Source: a virus
IMG/VR virus record: IMGVR_UViG_3300032282_004007
Location: 1 to 60,814 of that record
Direction: 5' to 3' (one strand)
DNA length: 60,814 nucleotides
Under the pieces are notes generated by a model, which was given only the letters and a program-made list of their open reading frames with translations, was not told where the DNA came from and did no database searches. Made by a program: the position numbers and the translations under genes. Of this stretch, positions 51,350 through 58,344 are shown piece by piece (position 1 is the first letter of the stretch; each line of letters starts with the position of its first letter).

Positions 51350-51566
51350 TTTATTTAATCAATTAGCAATCATATCTGATTTGATTGAAAAATGTAATTT
51401 AGAATCAGATAATAGCACAATCATCTTTGAGGTTAATAAAAAAGAATTTGAGAGAATCTATAATATGGTTGCTAGAAAAATTAGATTATCTGGCGGATTA
51501 CCAAAAGATAGTTTTAATATTAAAATAGGTGAAATCAACATTGTTTTTAATATGAGTAATGTCTAA
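51333..51566 (+). CDS. Small unknown protein
   Basis: From ATG 51333 (MEKKGDLFNQLAIISDLIEK) the protein is 77 residues: two helices followed by two strands (NSTIIFEVNKKEFERIYNMV, FNIKIGEINIVFNM). An in-frame TTG two codons upstream is less likely. It converges with a minus-strand gene, overlapping it by 20 bases. Confidence 0.6.
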   Translation: MEKKGDLFNQLAIISDLIEKCNLESDNSTIIFEVNKKEFERIYNMVARKIRLSGGLPKDSFNIKIGEINIVFNMSNV

Positions 51567-52194
51567 ACAACTCTCTTCTACTAAAACCCTTACTCATTAA
51601 AAAATCATAAAGTTGTTTACGTTGGTATGTTGTAACATCTTTAATAAAAAGAAAATTCTTTTTCTTTTTTGAATGTAAGTGTAATTTTAAAATTTCAAAT
51701 AATCTATCAGTATCGTATAGATTTTTATTACCAAATACTTTTACATCATTCTCTATTTGAACAAATATTTTATTATTCAAAGTGAAAATTTGACAAACTT
51801 CTTGAATGGCCGTTATTTTATCATACATTTCGTAATAACGAATATGTTTTTTTGTTTCAAAATCAAAAACTTTTTCCTCTTCCCACCACGGCAATATTTC
51901 TTTAATTCTAAAATTAGGATCGTCTAATGTTATTGGAATATTTCTACCTAATTCGTCTTTTTTATACGCTTTGTCTGTTACAGACCATCTAGTTAACGGG
52001 TAGATTAAAAACAGTTCAAAATTTAGTTTGGATCTTTTTCTCCCTCTAATCTCAGCACAATATTGCGGTTTTTTTTGTGTTTTATATTCAGACCAATAGT
52101 CCATAATTCTACCCCTAGTAATTGTTTTATGTAGGACCTTCTTTTTTTTACCATTTAAATAAAGTATAATAAAATATCTAAATTTCGACTTCAT
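51547..52194 (-). CDS. Unknown basic protein (minus strand)
   Basis: The 215-residue protein starts at 52194 (MKSKFRYFIILYLNGKKKKV); this choice is supported by an ATGA overlap with the small membrane gene upstream on the same strand. It is rich in Lys, Tyr and Trp, with LPWWEEEKVFDFETKKHIRY and a C-terminal segment (LYDFLMSKGFSRRELFRHYS) resembling an RNA- or DNA-binding helix pair. No family identified. It is part of the only two-gene minus-strand operon in the window. Confidence 0.65.
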   Translation of the reverse strand: MKSKFRYFIILYLNGKKKKVLHKTITRGRIMDYWSEYKTQKKPQYCAEIRGRKRSKLNFELFLIYPLTRWSVTDKAYKKDELGRNIPITLDDPNFRIKEILPWWEEEKVFDFETKKHIRYYEMYDKITAIQEVCQIFTLNNKIFVQIENDVKVFGNKNLYDTDRLFEILKLHLHSKKKKNFLFIKDVTTYQRKQLYDFLMSKGFSRRELFRHYSY

Positions 52195-52343
52195 ATAAAT
52201 TTGGTTATTAATGAGTATAACCCGTAAATAGCAAGGGCTGACCACACAATTACGAAGATAATCGTGTACTTTTCAATGTACGAAGTGGACTTCTCGTACT
52301 TTTCTTTAAATTCCGATTTTTTCTTACATTCTTTACAACTCAT
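52191..52343 (-). CDS. Small membrane protein (50 residues, minus strand)
   Basis: The reading frame gives MSCKECKKKSEFKEKYEKS, then one membrane helix (IFVIVWSALAIYGLYSLI) and a short end. The Cys-x-x-Cys near the start could bind metal. Its stop overlaps the next start as ATGA, so the two genes are translationally coupled. A promoter candidate lies just upstream. Confidence 0.65.
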   Translation of the reverse strand: MSCKECKKKSEFKEKYEKSTSYIEKYTIIFVIVWSALAIYGLYSLITKFI

Positions 52344-52346
52344 GTA

Positions 52347-52357
52347 CCAATATAAGC
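52347..52357 (-). promoter_or_regulatory. Minus-strand promoter candidate (TTATATTGG)
   Basis: Read on the minus strand this is GCTTATATTGG, close to the TTATATTAA before the AAA ATPase gene, with a T-rich and C-rich tract upstream, and 3 bases before the ATG at 52343. Confidence 0.4.
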
Positions 52358-52431
52358 AATTTTGGGGGTTTTTTCAACCTATCGTTTTATTTTTCAACAA
52401 TTTTCTATTATATTTAACTAATAAAATAAAA

Positions 52432-52439
52432 TATTTATA
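52432..52439 (+). promoter_or_regulatory. TATTTATA promoter candidate for the NusG-like gene
   Basis: TATTTATA lies 15 bases before the ATG at 52455, opposite to the minus-strand promoter, making this a divergent control region. Confidence 0.45.
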
Positions 52440-52454
52440 GAATATAAAAATATT

Positions 52455-52979
52455 ATGTTAAACAATTGGTACGTGTTAAAAGTAACACCAGGAAAAGAAA
52501 GACAAATGAGCGATCACTTCAATACCTTAATATCATTAGGTAGAATGGAGTACGTTACTAGGTTTATATGCCCAACAGAAAGGGAATTAATAACAACAAA
52601 AAAGAAGAAAACATATAGAGACAGAGTGTTATATAATGGTTACCTCTATTTTGAAGCCCAAAGCAAATTGAATGATGAAGAATTGAAAGAAATCTCAGTT
52701 TTTCCTTCAGTTATGTCCATGTTAGGGGATAAAAGACCTAAATTGATGGGACCTAATGATATTCAAAAGATAATCAAAGACGATAAATTAGATTTACACA
52801 GAGAAAACAAATTAGTGACATTTATGGTTGGTGAAGAGGTAACATTAACGGATGGCCCCTTTACTTCATTTGTTGGAACAATAACAGATATTAAAGTCGA
52901 TAAGGTCACATTAAATGTTAGGATTTTCGGTAGATTTACGTCAGTAACTATTGATATTGAACACATAAAAAAAACATAG
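52455..52979 (+). CDS. NusG-like transcription elongation factor
   Basis: The 174-residue protein has the full NusG layout. The N-terminal NGN domain opens with NNWYVLKVTPGKERQMSDHF and contains KKTYRDRVLYNGYLYFEAQS. The C-terminal KOW domain reads VGEEVTLTDGPFTSFVGTIT, almost the family consensus (V-DGPF-x-x-F-x-G-x-I), followed by strands ending in DIEHIKKT. NusG binds RNA polymerase across the cleft and affects pausing, termination and translation coupling; specialised paralogues such as RfaH act on chosen operons. With the phage sigma factor this suggests phage control of both initiation and elongation. Confidence 0.88.
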   Translation: MLNNWYVLKVTPGKERQMSDHFNTLISLGRMEYVTRFICPTERELITTKKKKTYRDRVLYNGYLYFEAQSKLNDEELKEISVFPSVMSMLGDKRPKLMGPNDIQKIIKDDKLDLHRENKLVTFMVGEEVTLTDGPFTSFVGTITDIKVDKVTLNVRIFGRFTSVTIDIEHIKKT

Positions 52980-52980
52980 A

Positions 52981-53277
52981 ATGACTAACCCGGAAGTATT
53001 AATATATTTGGATCGCATTAAAACATTTTTTAAAACAAATGATGAAGCGAGAGATTATTTTATTAACGACGGAGATGAAATCAAATTTTATGAGCACCTA
53101 CTTGAAATTTCTGAGAAAAATTATAAAACAGAGGGCGCCCCAGAATTAACAAGAGAGCAGTTAGAGTTATTAAGAGTTACTTTGATTGCAGAAAGAATTA
53201 CCAAACAAAATTACTTCTATAGTGAAGACGGCTTATTTTTATTTTATGAAGAATATGATCCGGTTTGTATGAATTAA
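52981..53277 (+). CDS. Unknown small protein
   Basis: The 98-residue protein starts one base after the nusG stop (ATG 52981), so it is probably made with it. It is helical and acidic (VLIYLDRIKTFFKTNDEARD, ELTREQLELLRVTLIAERIT), ending in YYEEYDPVC-like residues. A partner of the NusG homologue would be a natural guess, without direct evidence. Confidence 0.6.
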   Translation: MTNPEVLIYLDRIKTFFKTNDEARDYFINDGDEIKFYEHLLEISEKNYKTEGAPELTREQLELLRVTLIAERITKQNYFYSEDGLFLFYEEYDPVCMN

Positions 53278-53300
53278 TTTTTTATTTTCGTTTTTTTTAC

Positions 53301-53310
53301 TTATATTAAA
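53301..53310 (+). promoter_or_regulatory. TTATATTAAA promoter candidate
   Basis: A T-run, AC and TTATATTAAA end 3 bases before the ATG at 53314, the host-like class. Confidence 0.35.
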
Positions 53311-53313
53311 CCT

Positions 53314-54375
53314 ATGAAAAGAATATTTCCCGAAGATTTATATTTGTATGAATCATCATATGGCTCCGACCAGCCAACAGACCAACTTTTTTTATTTTAT
53401 TTTGATTCGGTAGTTTCCAAAGAATCAGGAAGAGAATTATATACATCAGATTTATTTCAATTTTTAATTGAAAATAATTTTGTTTTAGATCTAAAAGTTA
53501 TCAGGAATAGACGACATGATATGCAAAAAGATTTTGTGTATGTTAATAAAGAAAAATGTTTGATGGTTAAGGCATCTGGAATGACAGAAAGGGATGCTAA
53601 TTTATATGTTGTTGAATTTCTTTACGATATTAAAAGAGGGGAACTACAAAAGCAATTAGATTTTACTGAGATTAAAAAATTCCAAAAAGAAAGAAAAAAA
53701 GGTAATATTTCATTGGTTAGAAGTGAGATGGGTCATTTGGATACACAGGAATATGATTTAGACATCGCTGATATGGATTTACGCTTAAATTACGGCGAAG
53801 ATTTTATCAAAGTACATGATGTTATTATTGAAAAGTTAAACAAACCAAAAGGTAAGGGAATTATATTATTACATGGTGATCCAGGCACTGGTAAAACTTC
53901 ATATTTAAAATATCTTACTAAATTAATAAAAGAAAAAGATATTTTATTTATTCCACCGTCATTGGCTGAAGCATTATCAGAACCAAGCATTATTCCTTTT
54001 CTAATGGAACACAAGGATAGCATTTTAATTATTGAAGATGCAGAAAGAGTTATTGCGGATAGAGAAGGTAGTGGTTCACAAGCCGGAGTATCGAACGTTC
54101 TTAATATTACGGATGGAATTCTTGGAGATTGTTTGAATATTCAAATTGTAGCAACCTTCAACATGAAAAGAGAAAGGATTGATCAAGCATTATTAAGAAA
54201 GGGTCGTTTAATCGCTGAACATAAATTTGAAAAACTTAACTTAGAGCAAACAAATGCTTTATTGAATAGTTTAGGTAAAGACGTTGTGTCAGATAAAGCA
54301 ATGAACTTGGCTGATATATATAATATTGAAGTTGAATTAATAAAATCAAAAACAACAAGTAAAATAGGATTCTAA
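53314..54375 (+). CDS. AAA+ ATPase, BCS1/FtsH-like core
   Basis: The 353-residue protein has an N-terminal domain of about 160 residues without known motif, followed by an AAA core. Walker A is LLHGDPGTGKTSYLKYL near residue 187. Walker B is SILIIEDAERVI, and the second region IVATFNMKRERIDQALLRKG carries sensor and arginine-finger residues. The form of Walker B and following motif is like BCS1 and classical AAA remodelling enzymes rather than clamp loaders. A role as a virion-assembly or protein-unfolding chaperone is likely. It overlaps thioredoxin by one base (TAATG). Confidence 0.8.
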   Translation: MKRIFPEDLYLYESSYGSDQPTDQLFLFYFDSVVSKESGRELYTSDLFQFLIENNFVLDLKVIRNRRHDMQKDFVYVNKEKCLMVKASGMTERDANLYVVEFLYDIKRGELQKQLDFTEIKKFQKERKKGNISLVRSEMGHLDTQEYDLDIADMDLRLNYGEDFIKVHDVIIEKLNKPKGKGIILLHGDPGTGKTSYLKYLTKLIKEKDILFIPPSLAEALSEPSIIPFLMEHKDSILIIEDAERVIADREGSGSQAGVSNVLNITDGILGDCLNIQIVATFNMKRERIDQALLRKGRLIAEHKFEKLNLEQTNALLNSLGKDVVSDKAMNLADIYNIEVELIKSKTTSKIGF

Positions 54376-54680
54376 TGGAATTAATTACATCGGAGCAATT
54401 AAAAGAAAGACAAAATAATGGCGAAAAATTATTAGTAGATTTTTTCGCAACATGGTGTGGACCATGCAAAGCGCTATTACCAAGATTAGAAAGAATGGAG
54501 AGTGAATATCCAAATATCAAATTTGTAAAAATTGATGTTGATAAGAATATGGAATATGCTGGTGAAATTGGCATTAGATCCGTACCAACCGTAGCATTCT
54601 TTAACGGTAATAATTTAATAACCATGAGCGTTGGTGCAAACACTGATGGATTCTATAAAGATATCTTAACCAGTTTGTAA
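54375..54680 (+). CDS. Thioredoxin
   Basis: A 101-residue thioredoxin with the active site WCGPC (Cys28, Cys31) in LVDFFATWCGPCKALLPRLE and a cis-proline loop SVPTVAFFNG. It reduces disulfides, and in T4-type phages is the electron donor for ribonucleotide reductase; here the likely client is the class II enzyme at 5283-7193. It is between the AAA ATPase (one-base overlap) and a glutaredoxin gene (one base apart). Confidence 0.92.
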   Translation: MELITSEQLKERQNNGEKLLVDFFATWCGPCKALLPRLERMESEYPNIKFVKIDVDKNMEYAGEIGIRSVPTVAFFNGNNLITMSVGANTDGFYKDILTSL

Positions 54681-54681
54681 T

Positions 54682-54954
54682 ATGTATAATGTTAATATCT
54701 TTACATTAAATGGTTGTAGCCATTGTGTGGAACTTAAAAACATTTTAAAAGAAAATAAAATAGATTTTAACGAGTTTGAGATAAGTCAAAACAAAGAGGT
54801 TTTTGACGAAATAATCAAACTAACTGGACATAACTCTTTACCAACAACTTTCTTACAAGATCCGAAAACAAATTCAGGACCGGTATTTGTGCCCGGTAGG
54901 GACTATAAAAGCAAGGAAGAATTGCTTGAAAAGATACAAAATTTGTTAAAGTAA
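54682..54954 (+). CDS. Glutaredoxin-like protein
   Basis: A 90-residue protein with the redox motif GCSHC (Cys12, Cys15) in IFTLNGCSHCVELKNILKEN, and a cis-Pro loop HNSLPTTFLQ. The Cys-Ser-His-Cys motif is a variant of CPYC. The pairing with thioredoxin suggests two routes of electron supply to the reductase. It ends the operon, directly before a strong terminator. Confidence 0.85.
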   Translation: MYNVNIFTLNGCSHCVELKNILKENKIDFNEFEISQNKEVFDEIIKLTGHNSLPTTFLQDPKTNSGPVFVPGRDYKSKEELLEKIQNLLK

Positions 54955-54965
54955 AAATTATTTTT

Positions 54966-54994
54966 AAAAAGGAGATATAAAAATCTCCTTTTTT
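54966..54994 (+). terminator. Terminator after glutaredoxin
   Basis: AAAAAGGAGAT (54966-54976) pairs with ATCTCCTTTTT (54983-54993), an 11-bp stem ending in T-run. It separates early-type genes from the fibre genes. Confidence 0.85.
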
Positions 54995-55017
54995 CATACC
55001 TAGAAACAGAATAAAAG

Positions 55018-55024
55018 TATTTAT
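55018..55024 (+). promoter_or_regulatory. TATTTAT late-promoter candidate
   Basis: TATTTATGTTAAA is 20 bases before the ATG at 55045, allowing a short normal leader. Confidence 0.5.
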
Positions 55025-55044
55025 GTTAAAGTAAGATAATATAG

Positions 55045-55779
55045 ATGCCTTTACAACAGATTAACTGGTTACAGATTGACACCCAGACAATACCTTCCGG
55101 TTCCCAGATCACATTAGGGGGACCTAGCAATCGTTTTGAAGCAGTTTATGCTAAAAATTTAAACACTTCAGGTTCTTTATTAATTACTGGTAGTATAGAA
55201 ACTACCGGAGACCTTTTTGTTGGTGGTAACCTTACTGTTGCTGGAACAACAACAGCCGTGAATTCAACAATAATTGAATTAGGTGATAATATTATCGCAT
55301 TAAACGGTTCTGAAGGTGCATTTGGTGGTATTCAGGTAAATGACCCAACAAACCCAAACAAAATTTCCGGTTCATTATTGTGGGATACTCTAGAAGATTA
55401 CTGGATCGCCGGTCCTTCTGGAAGTGAACAAAGAATCATCTTAGAAGACGAATTTTTAGCCCTGTCTGCTTCAATAAACACTTCCATCGCTGGTAGTGGT
55501 ATTTGGGGTCAAACTGGCTCATTCTGGGCCACAACAAACGATTTACAGGTAACTGGTTCAATGGTTATTAAAGGTGATTTAAGGGTAGAAGGAACAACAA
55601 CTTTAGTTCAGACGGTTGATCCTAACATGGAATCATTAATTGTTTCTGGAGCAATGAGTATTGTTAAAAATCAAATAACTACACAGATAGTTTCAGCGTC
55701 ACTTGCAATTGAGAACTTAGGAACAATTGCAGACAGAAGCAAATTTGCGGTAATTGACTGTGGAGATGGGTTTTTCTAA
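55045..55779 (+). CDS. Tail-fibre/structural protein with beta-repeat segments
   Basis: The 244-residue protein contains short repeats typical of trimeric fibre shafts (SGSLLITGSIETTGDLFVGG, LQVTGSMVIKGDLRVEGTTT). A module STIIELGDNIIALNG, then SGSLLWDTLEDYWIAGPSGS, recurs in the next gene in altered form (SQVVELDDNIIRLNA, then MLWDSLNDYWMFVSASG). The shared module suggests duplication and exchange between fibre genes. It lacks an obvious receptor-binding end. Confidence 0.75.
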   Translation: MPLQQINWLQIDTQTIPSGSQITLGGPSNRFEAVYAKNLNTSGSLLITGSIETTGDLFVGGNLTVAGTTTAVNSTIIELGDNIIALNGSEGAFGGIQVNDPTNPNKISGSLLWDTLEDYWIAGPSGSEQRIILEDEFLALSASINTSIAGSGIWGQTGSFWATTNDLQVTGSMVIKGDLRVEGTTTLVQTVDPNMESLIVSGAMSIVKNQITTQIVSASLAIENLGTIADRSKFAVIDCGDGFF

Positions 55780-55791
55780 TTAAAAATAAAG

Positions 55792-55798
55792 TATTTAT
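55792..55798 (+). promoter_or_regulatory. TATTTAT late-promoter candidate
   Basis: TATTTATATAA is 24 bases before the ATG at 55823. Confidence 0.5.
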
Positions 55799-55822
55799 AT
55801 AAAAACAACTAAATCATAACAA

Positions 55823-58132
55823 ATGGCACAAATAATTAAACACAGAAGGGGTGGGATCACGCAACTTAAAGACGTTACAGCGAGAATAGGTGAAGTGGTG
55901 ATGGCTACCGGTTCAATAAGCGACTTAAACGGTCCCTTTTTATTCGTCGGTGAATCCGAAGGTGTTGCAGGCGCTTATCGTCCAGCATCTAAGATCTACC
56001 AAGGAACAACAGCGCCTACTCTAACAGCAGGTTCACACGGATCGGTATTAGATGGTACTCCGTTCTATGCTGCGGGGAATAAATCATTCTACATTTTAAG
56101 CCAAGCAGGTAATAGTAGAATAAATTTAACAGGTAATATTGAAGGAAACACAATTTCAGGTGTAACAATCAATAACCTAACTGGTAGTATCGGTACTTTT
56201 GATACTTACGTATCTGCATCAGCAGTTAACGTTACTGGTAACACACAAATAGGCGGTACTTTAACGGTTCAGGGCGCAACAAGTATTAACGATGACTTAT
56301 ATATTACAGGTAACACATACCAAACTGGTTCGATTTATCTTACAGGTGATGTTGTTTTATCCGGTAGCATTAATATTGGCGACAATATTAGCACAGACAT
56401 TATTAACTTCCAAGGAGAGGTTAGTTCGTCAATTATACCAAAATTAAATAATACATTTGATTTAGGTTCACCAACAAATGCTTGGCAAGATCTTTATGTT
56501 AGCGGAACTGCACATATTGAAAATATTTCTATCGGTGGAATCTCCACAACAAATTTATATCTTCCTGGCGATTTAGTGGTAAGTGGTACAACAATATTGT
56601 CTGGTTCAGTCCACATTGAAAACACATTAAATGTATCAAGCAGTGCAGCAATAACTGGCGGATTATATGTTGGTGGAGATTTTACAGCCAACGGTAGTAA
56701 TTCGACACTTACAGCAAATTATGGTGGTAATAGCATCTCATTAAATACATATAATGGTGCAACTATTAATTTATCTGGCCCAACAAATATTAATGGTGAT
56801 ACTAGTGTAACTGGCGCGTTAAATGTTGGTGGTAACACAAATTTTAGTGGATCAGTTTACGTTGAGGATTTAACTCAAAAAAGATTGGTTGTTGTTGGTG
56901 CGGATGGTTTATTAACCGATTATAGTGGTTTAACTTTCGATAATGGTAACTTAAATGTTTCAGGAGCAATCGAAGTAACAAATATTCAAGGTACTGGTTC
57001 ATTATATTTGAAACCTGACCAAGCCGACGGAAGATATTTTGAAATTTATAACACAGGTGCAAGTGATACGCACATTAAATCTAGTGGTGGCTTAAGTTTC
57101 TTTGGTGATGATACGAATTACTTAAAAGTCGACGACTATTCACAAACAGCAACACTTGTTGGTGTAAATGGTGTAATTGTTAGTTCTTCATTACAAGTAA
57201 CAGGTTCAGTGTTCACTGACAAAATTTTAGGTACTGGTTCACTTTATTTACAACCCGATCAAATCGACGGAAGATATTTTGAAATTTATAACACAGGCGC
57301 AAGTGATGTACACATTAAATCTAGTAATGGTTTAAGTTTCTTTGGTGATGATACCAATTACTTAATGATTAATGATAGTGCACAAACAGTAACAATTGTT
57401 GGTGTAAATGGTGTAAACATTAGTTCTTCATTAACTGTTACTGGGGCAACAACAATACATGGTGATGAAACCGTTAATGGTATTTTAACTGTTACAGGTA
57501 ACACTCAATTAGGTGGTAACTTATACATTTCTGGAACATTAGAGGTTTTAGGTTCTGCAACTGAAGTACACATTCAATCACAAGTTGTTGAGTTGGATGA
57601 TAACATCATCAGATTAAACGCTTATTCTCCATTTGAAAGGTATGCTGGATTTGAGGTTATGGATTCTGGTTCTTCTGGAATTTCTGCTTCAATGCTTTGG
57701 GATTCTTTAAATGATTACTGGATGTTTGTTTCAGCAAGTGGTCAAACAAGTAAATTTGTTGGTACAACAGCAGGAGCATATGGTTCAGAAGTTAGTTTAA
57801 CAACAAATAGCATTGTAAAAGCAACCGGAGCAAGCACAATTGGAGATAGTTTATTGGTTGACAACGGTACAACATTATCTTACAACACAAATAAGTTTAT
57901 TATAACGGGTTCAACAGGTGAAACCTTAATTTACGGTAATGTGACATTAAGTGCTGTTGGTGGTACTGATGCGGGTACAAAAACATCTGCTATCATGTTC
58001 AGAAACTCTTCAAATGTTCTTGGTTATGTATCTACAACTACAGGAACTGTTGAAACAAATGCTTTACTTGGTTATAAACAATCAGATGGAACATTAGTAT
58101 TCTCAGATTTAATTGACGGAGGTTCATACTAA
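55823..58132 (+). CDS. Long tail-fibre protein with tandem repeats
   Basis: The 769-residue protein starts MAQIIKHRRGGITQLKDVTA, an N-terminus like that of other phage fibre proteins in this window (MSQIVKLRRSSV). The body consists of short beta repeats VTGNTQIGGTLTVQG and LSGSVHIENTLNVSSS. Two near-identical blocks of 80 residues occur (GSLYLKPDQADGRYFEIYNT and GSLYLQPDQIDGRYFEIYNT). The LWDSLNDYW module follows, and the C-terminus (TGTVETNALLGYKQSDGTLV) looks like a trimer-closing end. It probably forms a long fibre shaft. Confidence 0.8.
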   Translation: MAQIIKHRRGGITQLKDVTARIGEVVMATGSISDLNGPFLFVGESEGVAGAYRPASKIYQGTTAPTLTAGSHGSVLDGTPFYAAGNKSFYILSQAGNSRINLTGNIEGNTISGVTINNLTGSIGTFDTYVSASAVNVTGNTQIGGTLTVQGATSINDDLYITGNTYQTGSIYLTGDVVLSGSINIGDNISTDIINFQGEVSSSIIPKLNNTFDLGSPTNAWQDLYVSGTAHIENISIGGISTTNLYLPGDLVVSGTTILSGSVHIENTLNVSSSAAITGGLYVGGDFTANGSNSTLTANYGGNSISLNTYNGATINLSGPTNINGDTSVTGALNVGGNTNFSGSVYVEDLTQKRLVVVGADGLLTDYSGLTFDNGNLNVSGAIEVTNIQGTGSLYLKPDQADGRYFEIYNTGASDTHIKSSGGLSFFGDDTNYLKVDDYSQTATLVGVNGVIVSSSLQVTGSVFTDKILGTGSLYLQPDQIDGRYFEIYNTGASDVHIKSSNGLSFFGDDTNYLMINDSAQTVTIVGVNGVNISSSLTVTGATTIHGDETVNGILTVTGNTQLGGNLYISGTLEVLGSATEVHIQSQVVELDDNIIRLNAYSPFERYAGFEVMDSGSSGISASMLWDSLNDYWMFVSASGQTSKFVGTTAGAYGSEVSLTTNSIVKATGASTIGDSLLVDNGTTLSYNTNKFIITGSTGETLIYGNVTLSAVGGTDAGTKTSAIMFRNSSNVLGYVSTTTGTVETNALLGYKQSDGTLVFSDLIDGGSY
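56991..57430 (+). repeat. 240-base tandem duplication in the fibre gene
   Basis: The block starting at 56991 (gtactggttc...) is repeated with the same phase at 57231, exactly 240 bases (80 codons) later. The two copies differ at scattered positions, many of them third codon positions, so the duplication is not recent. Confidence 0.85.
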
Positions 58133-58152
58133 AGTTAAAAATAGATAAAATG

Positions 58153-58182
58153 AAAAGGGAACTCAAAAGGTTCCCTTTTTTG
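58153..58182 (+). terminator. Terminator after the long fibre gene
   Basis: AAAAGGGAAC (58153-58162) and GTTCCCTTTT (58170-58179) form a 10-bp stem followed by further T. Confidence 0.85.
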
Positions 58183-58273
58183 TGTGTTTATGGTAGACAT
58201 TCTTACACAAAACAAAATTAAAATTTTCAACAAGATTTATTGGTATTTCATTTATTTAATCTAAAGTTTTATG

Positions 58274-58280
58274 TATTTAT
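58274..58280 (+). promoter_or_regulatory. TATTTAT late-promoter candidate
   Basis: GTATTTATAGTAAG is 64 bases before the ATG at 58345, giving the longest leader of this class. Confidence 0.45.
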
Positions 58281-58284
58281 AGTA

Positions 58285-58334
58285 AGATCTAAATAGATCT
58301 AATAACCGTGGTACATACCACAATACATAGGAGA
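58285..58334 (+). promoter_or_regulatory. Leader hairpins and Shine-Dalgarno of the beta-helix fibre gene
   Basis: AGATCT occurs twice in 16 bases (58285-58290, 58295-58300). GTGGT/ACCAC (58308-58312/58317-58321) forms a small hairpin, then AGGAG (58329-58333) precedes the ATG by 11 bases. An explicit ribosome site is rare in this genome. Confidence 0.45.
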
Positions 58335-58344
58335 GAACATATAT

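Noticed and set aside
58189-58263. 24-codon open frame between two fibre genes
   Set aside because: Too short, AT-rich and without ribosome site or family features.
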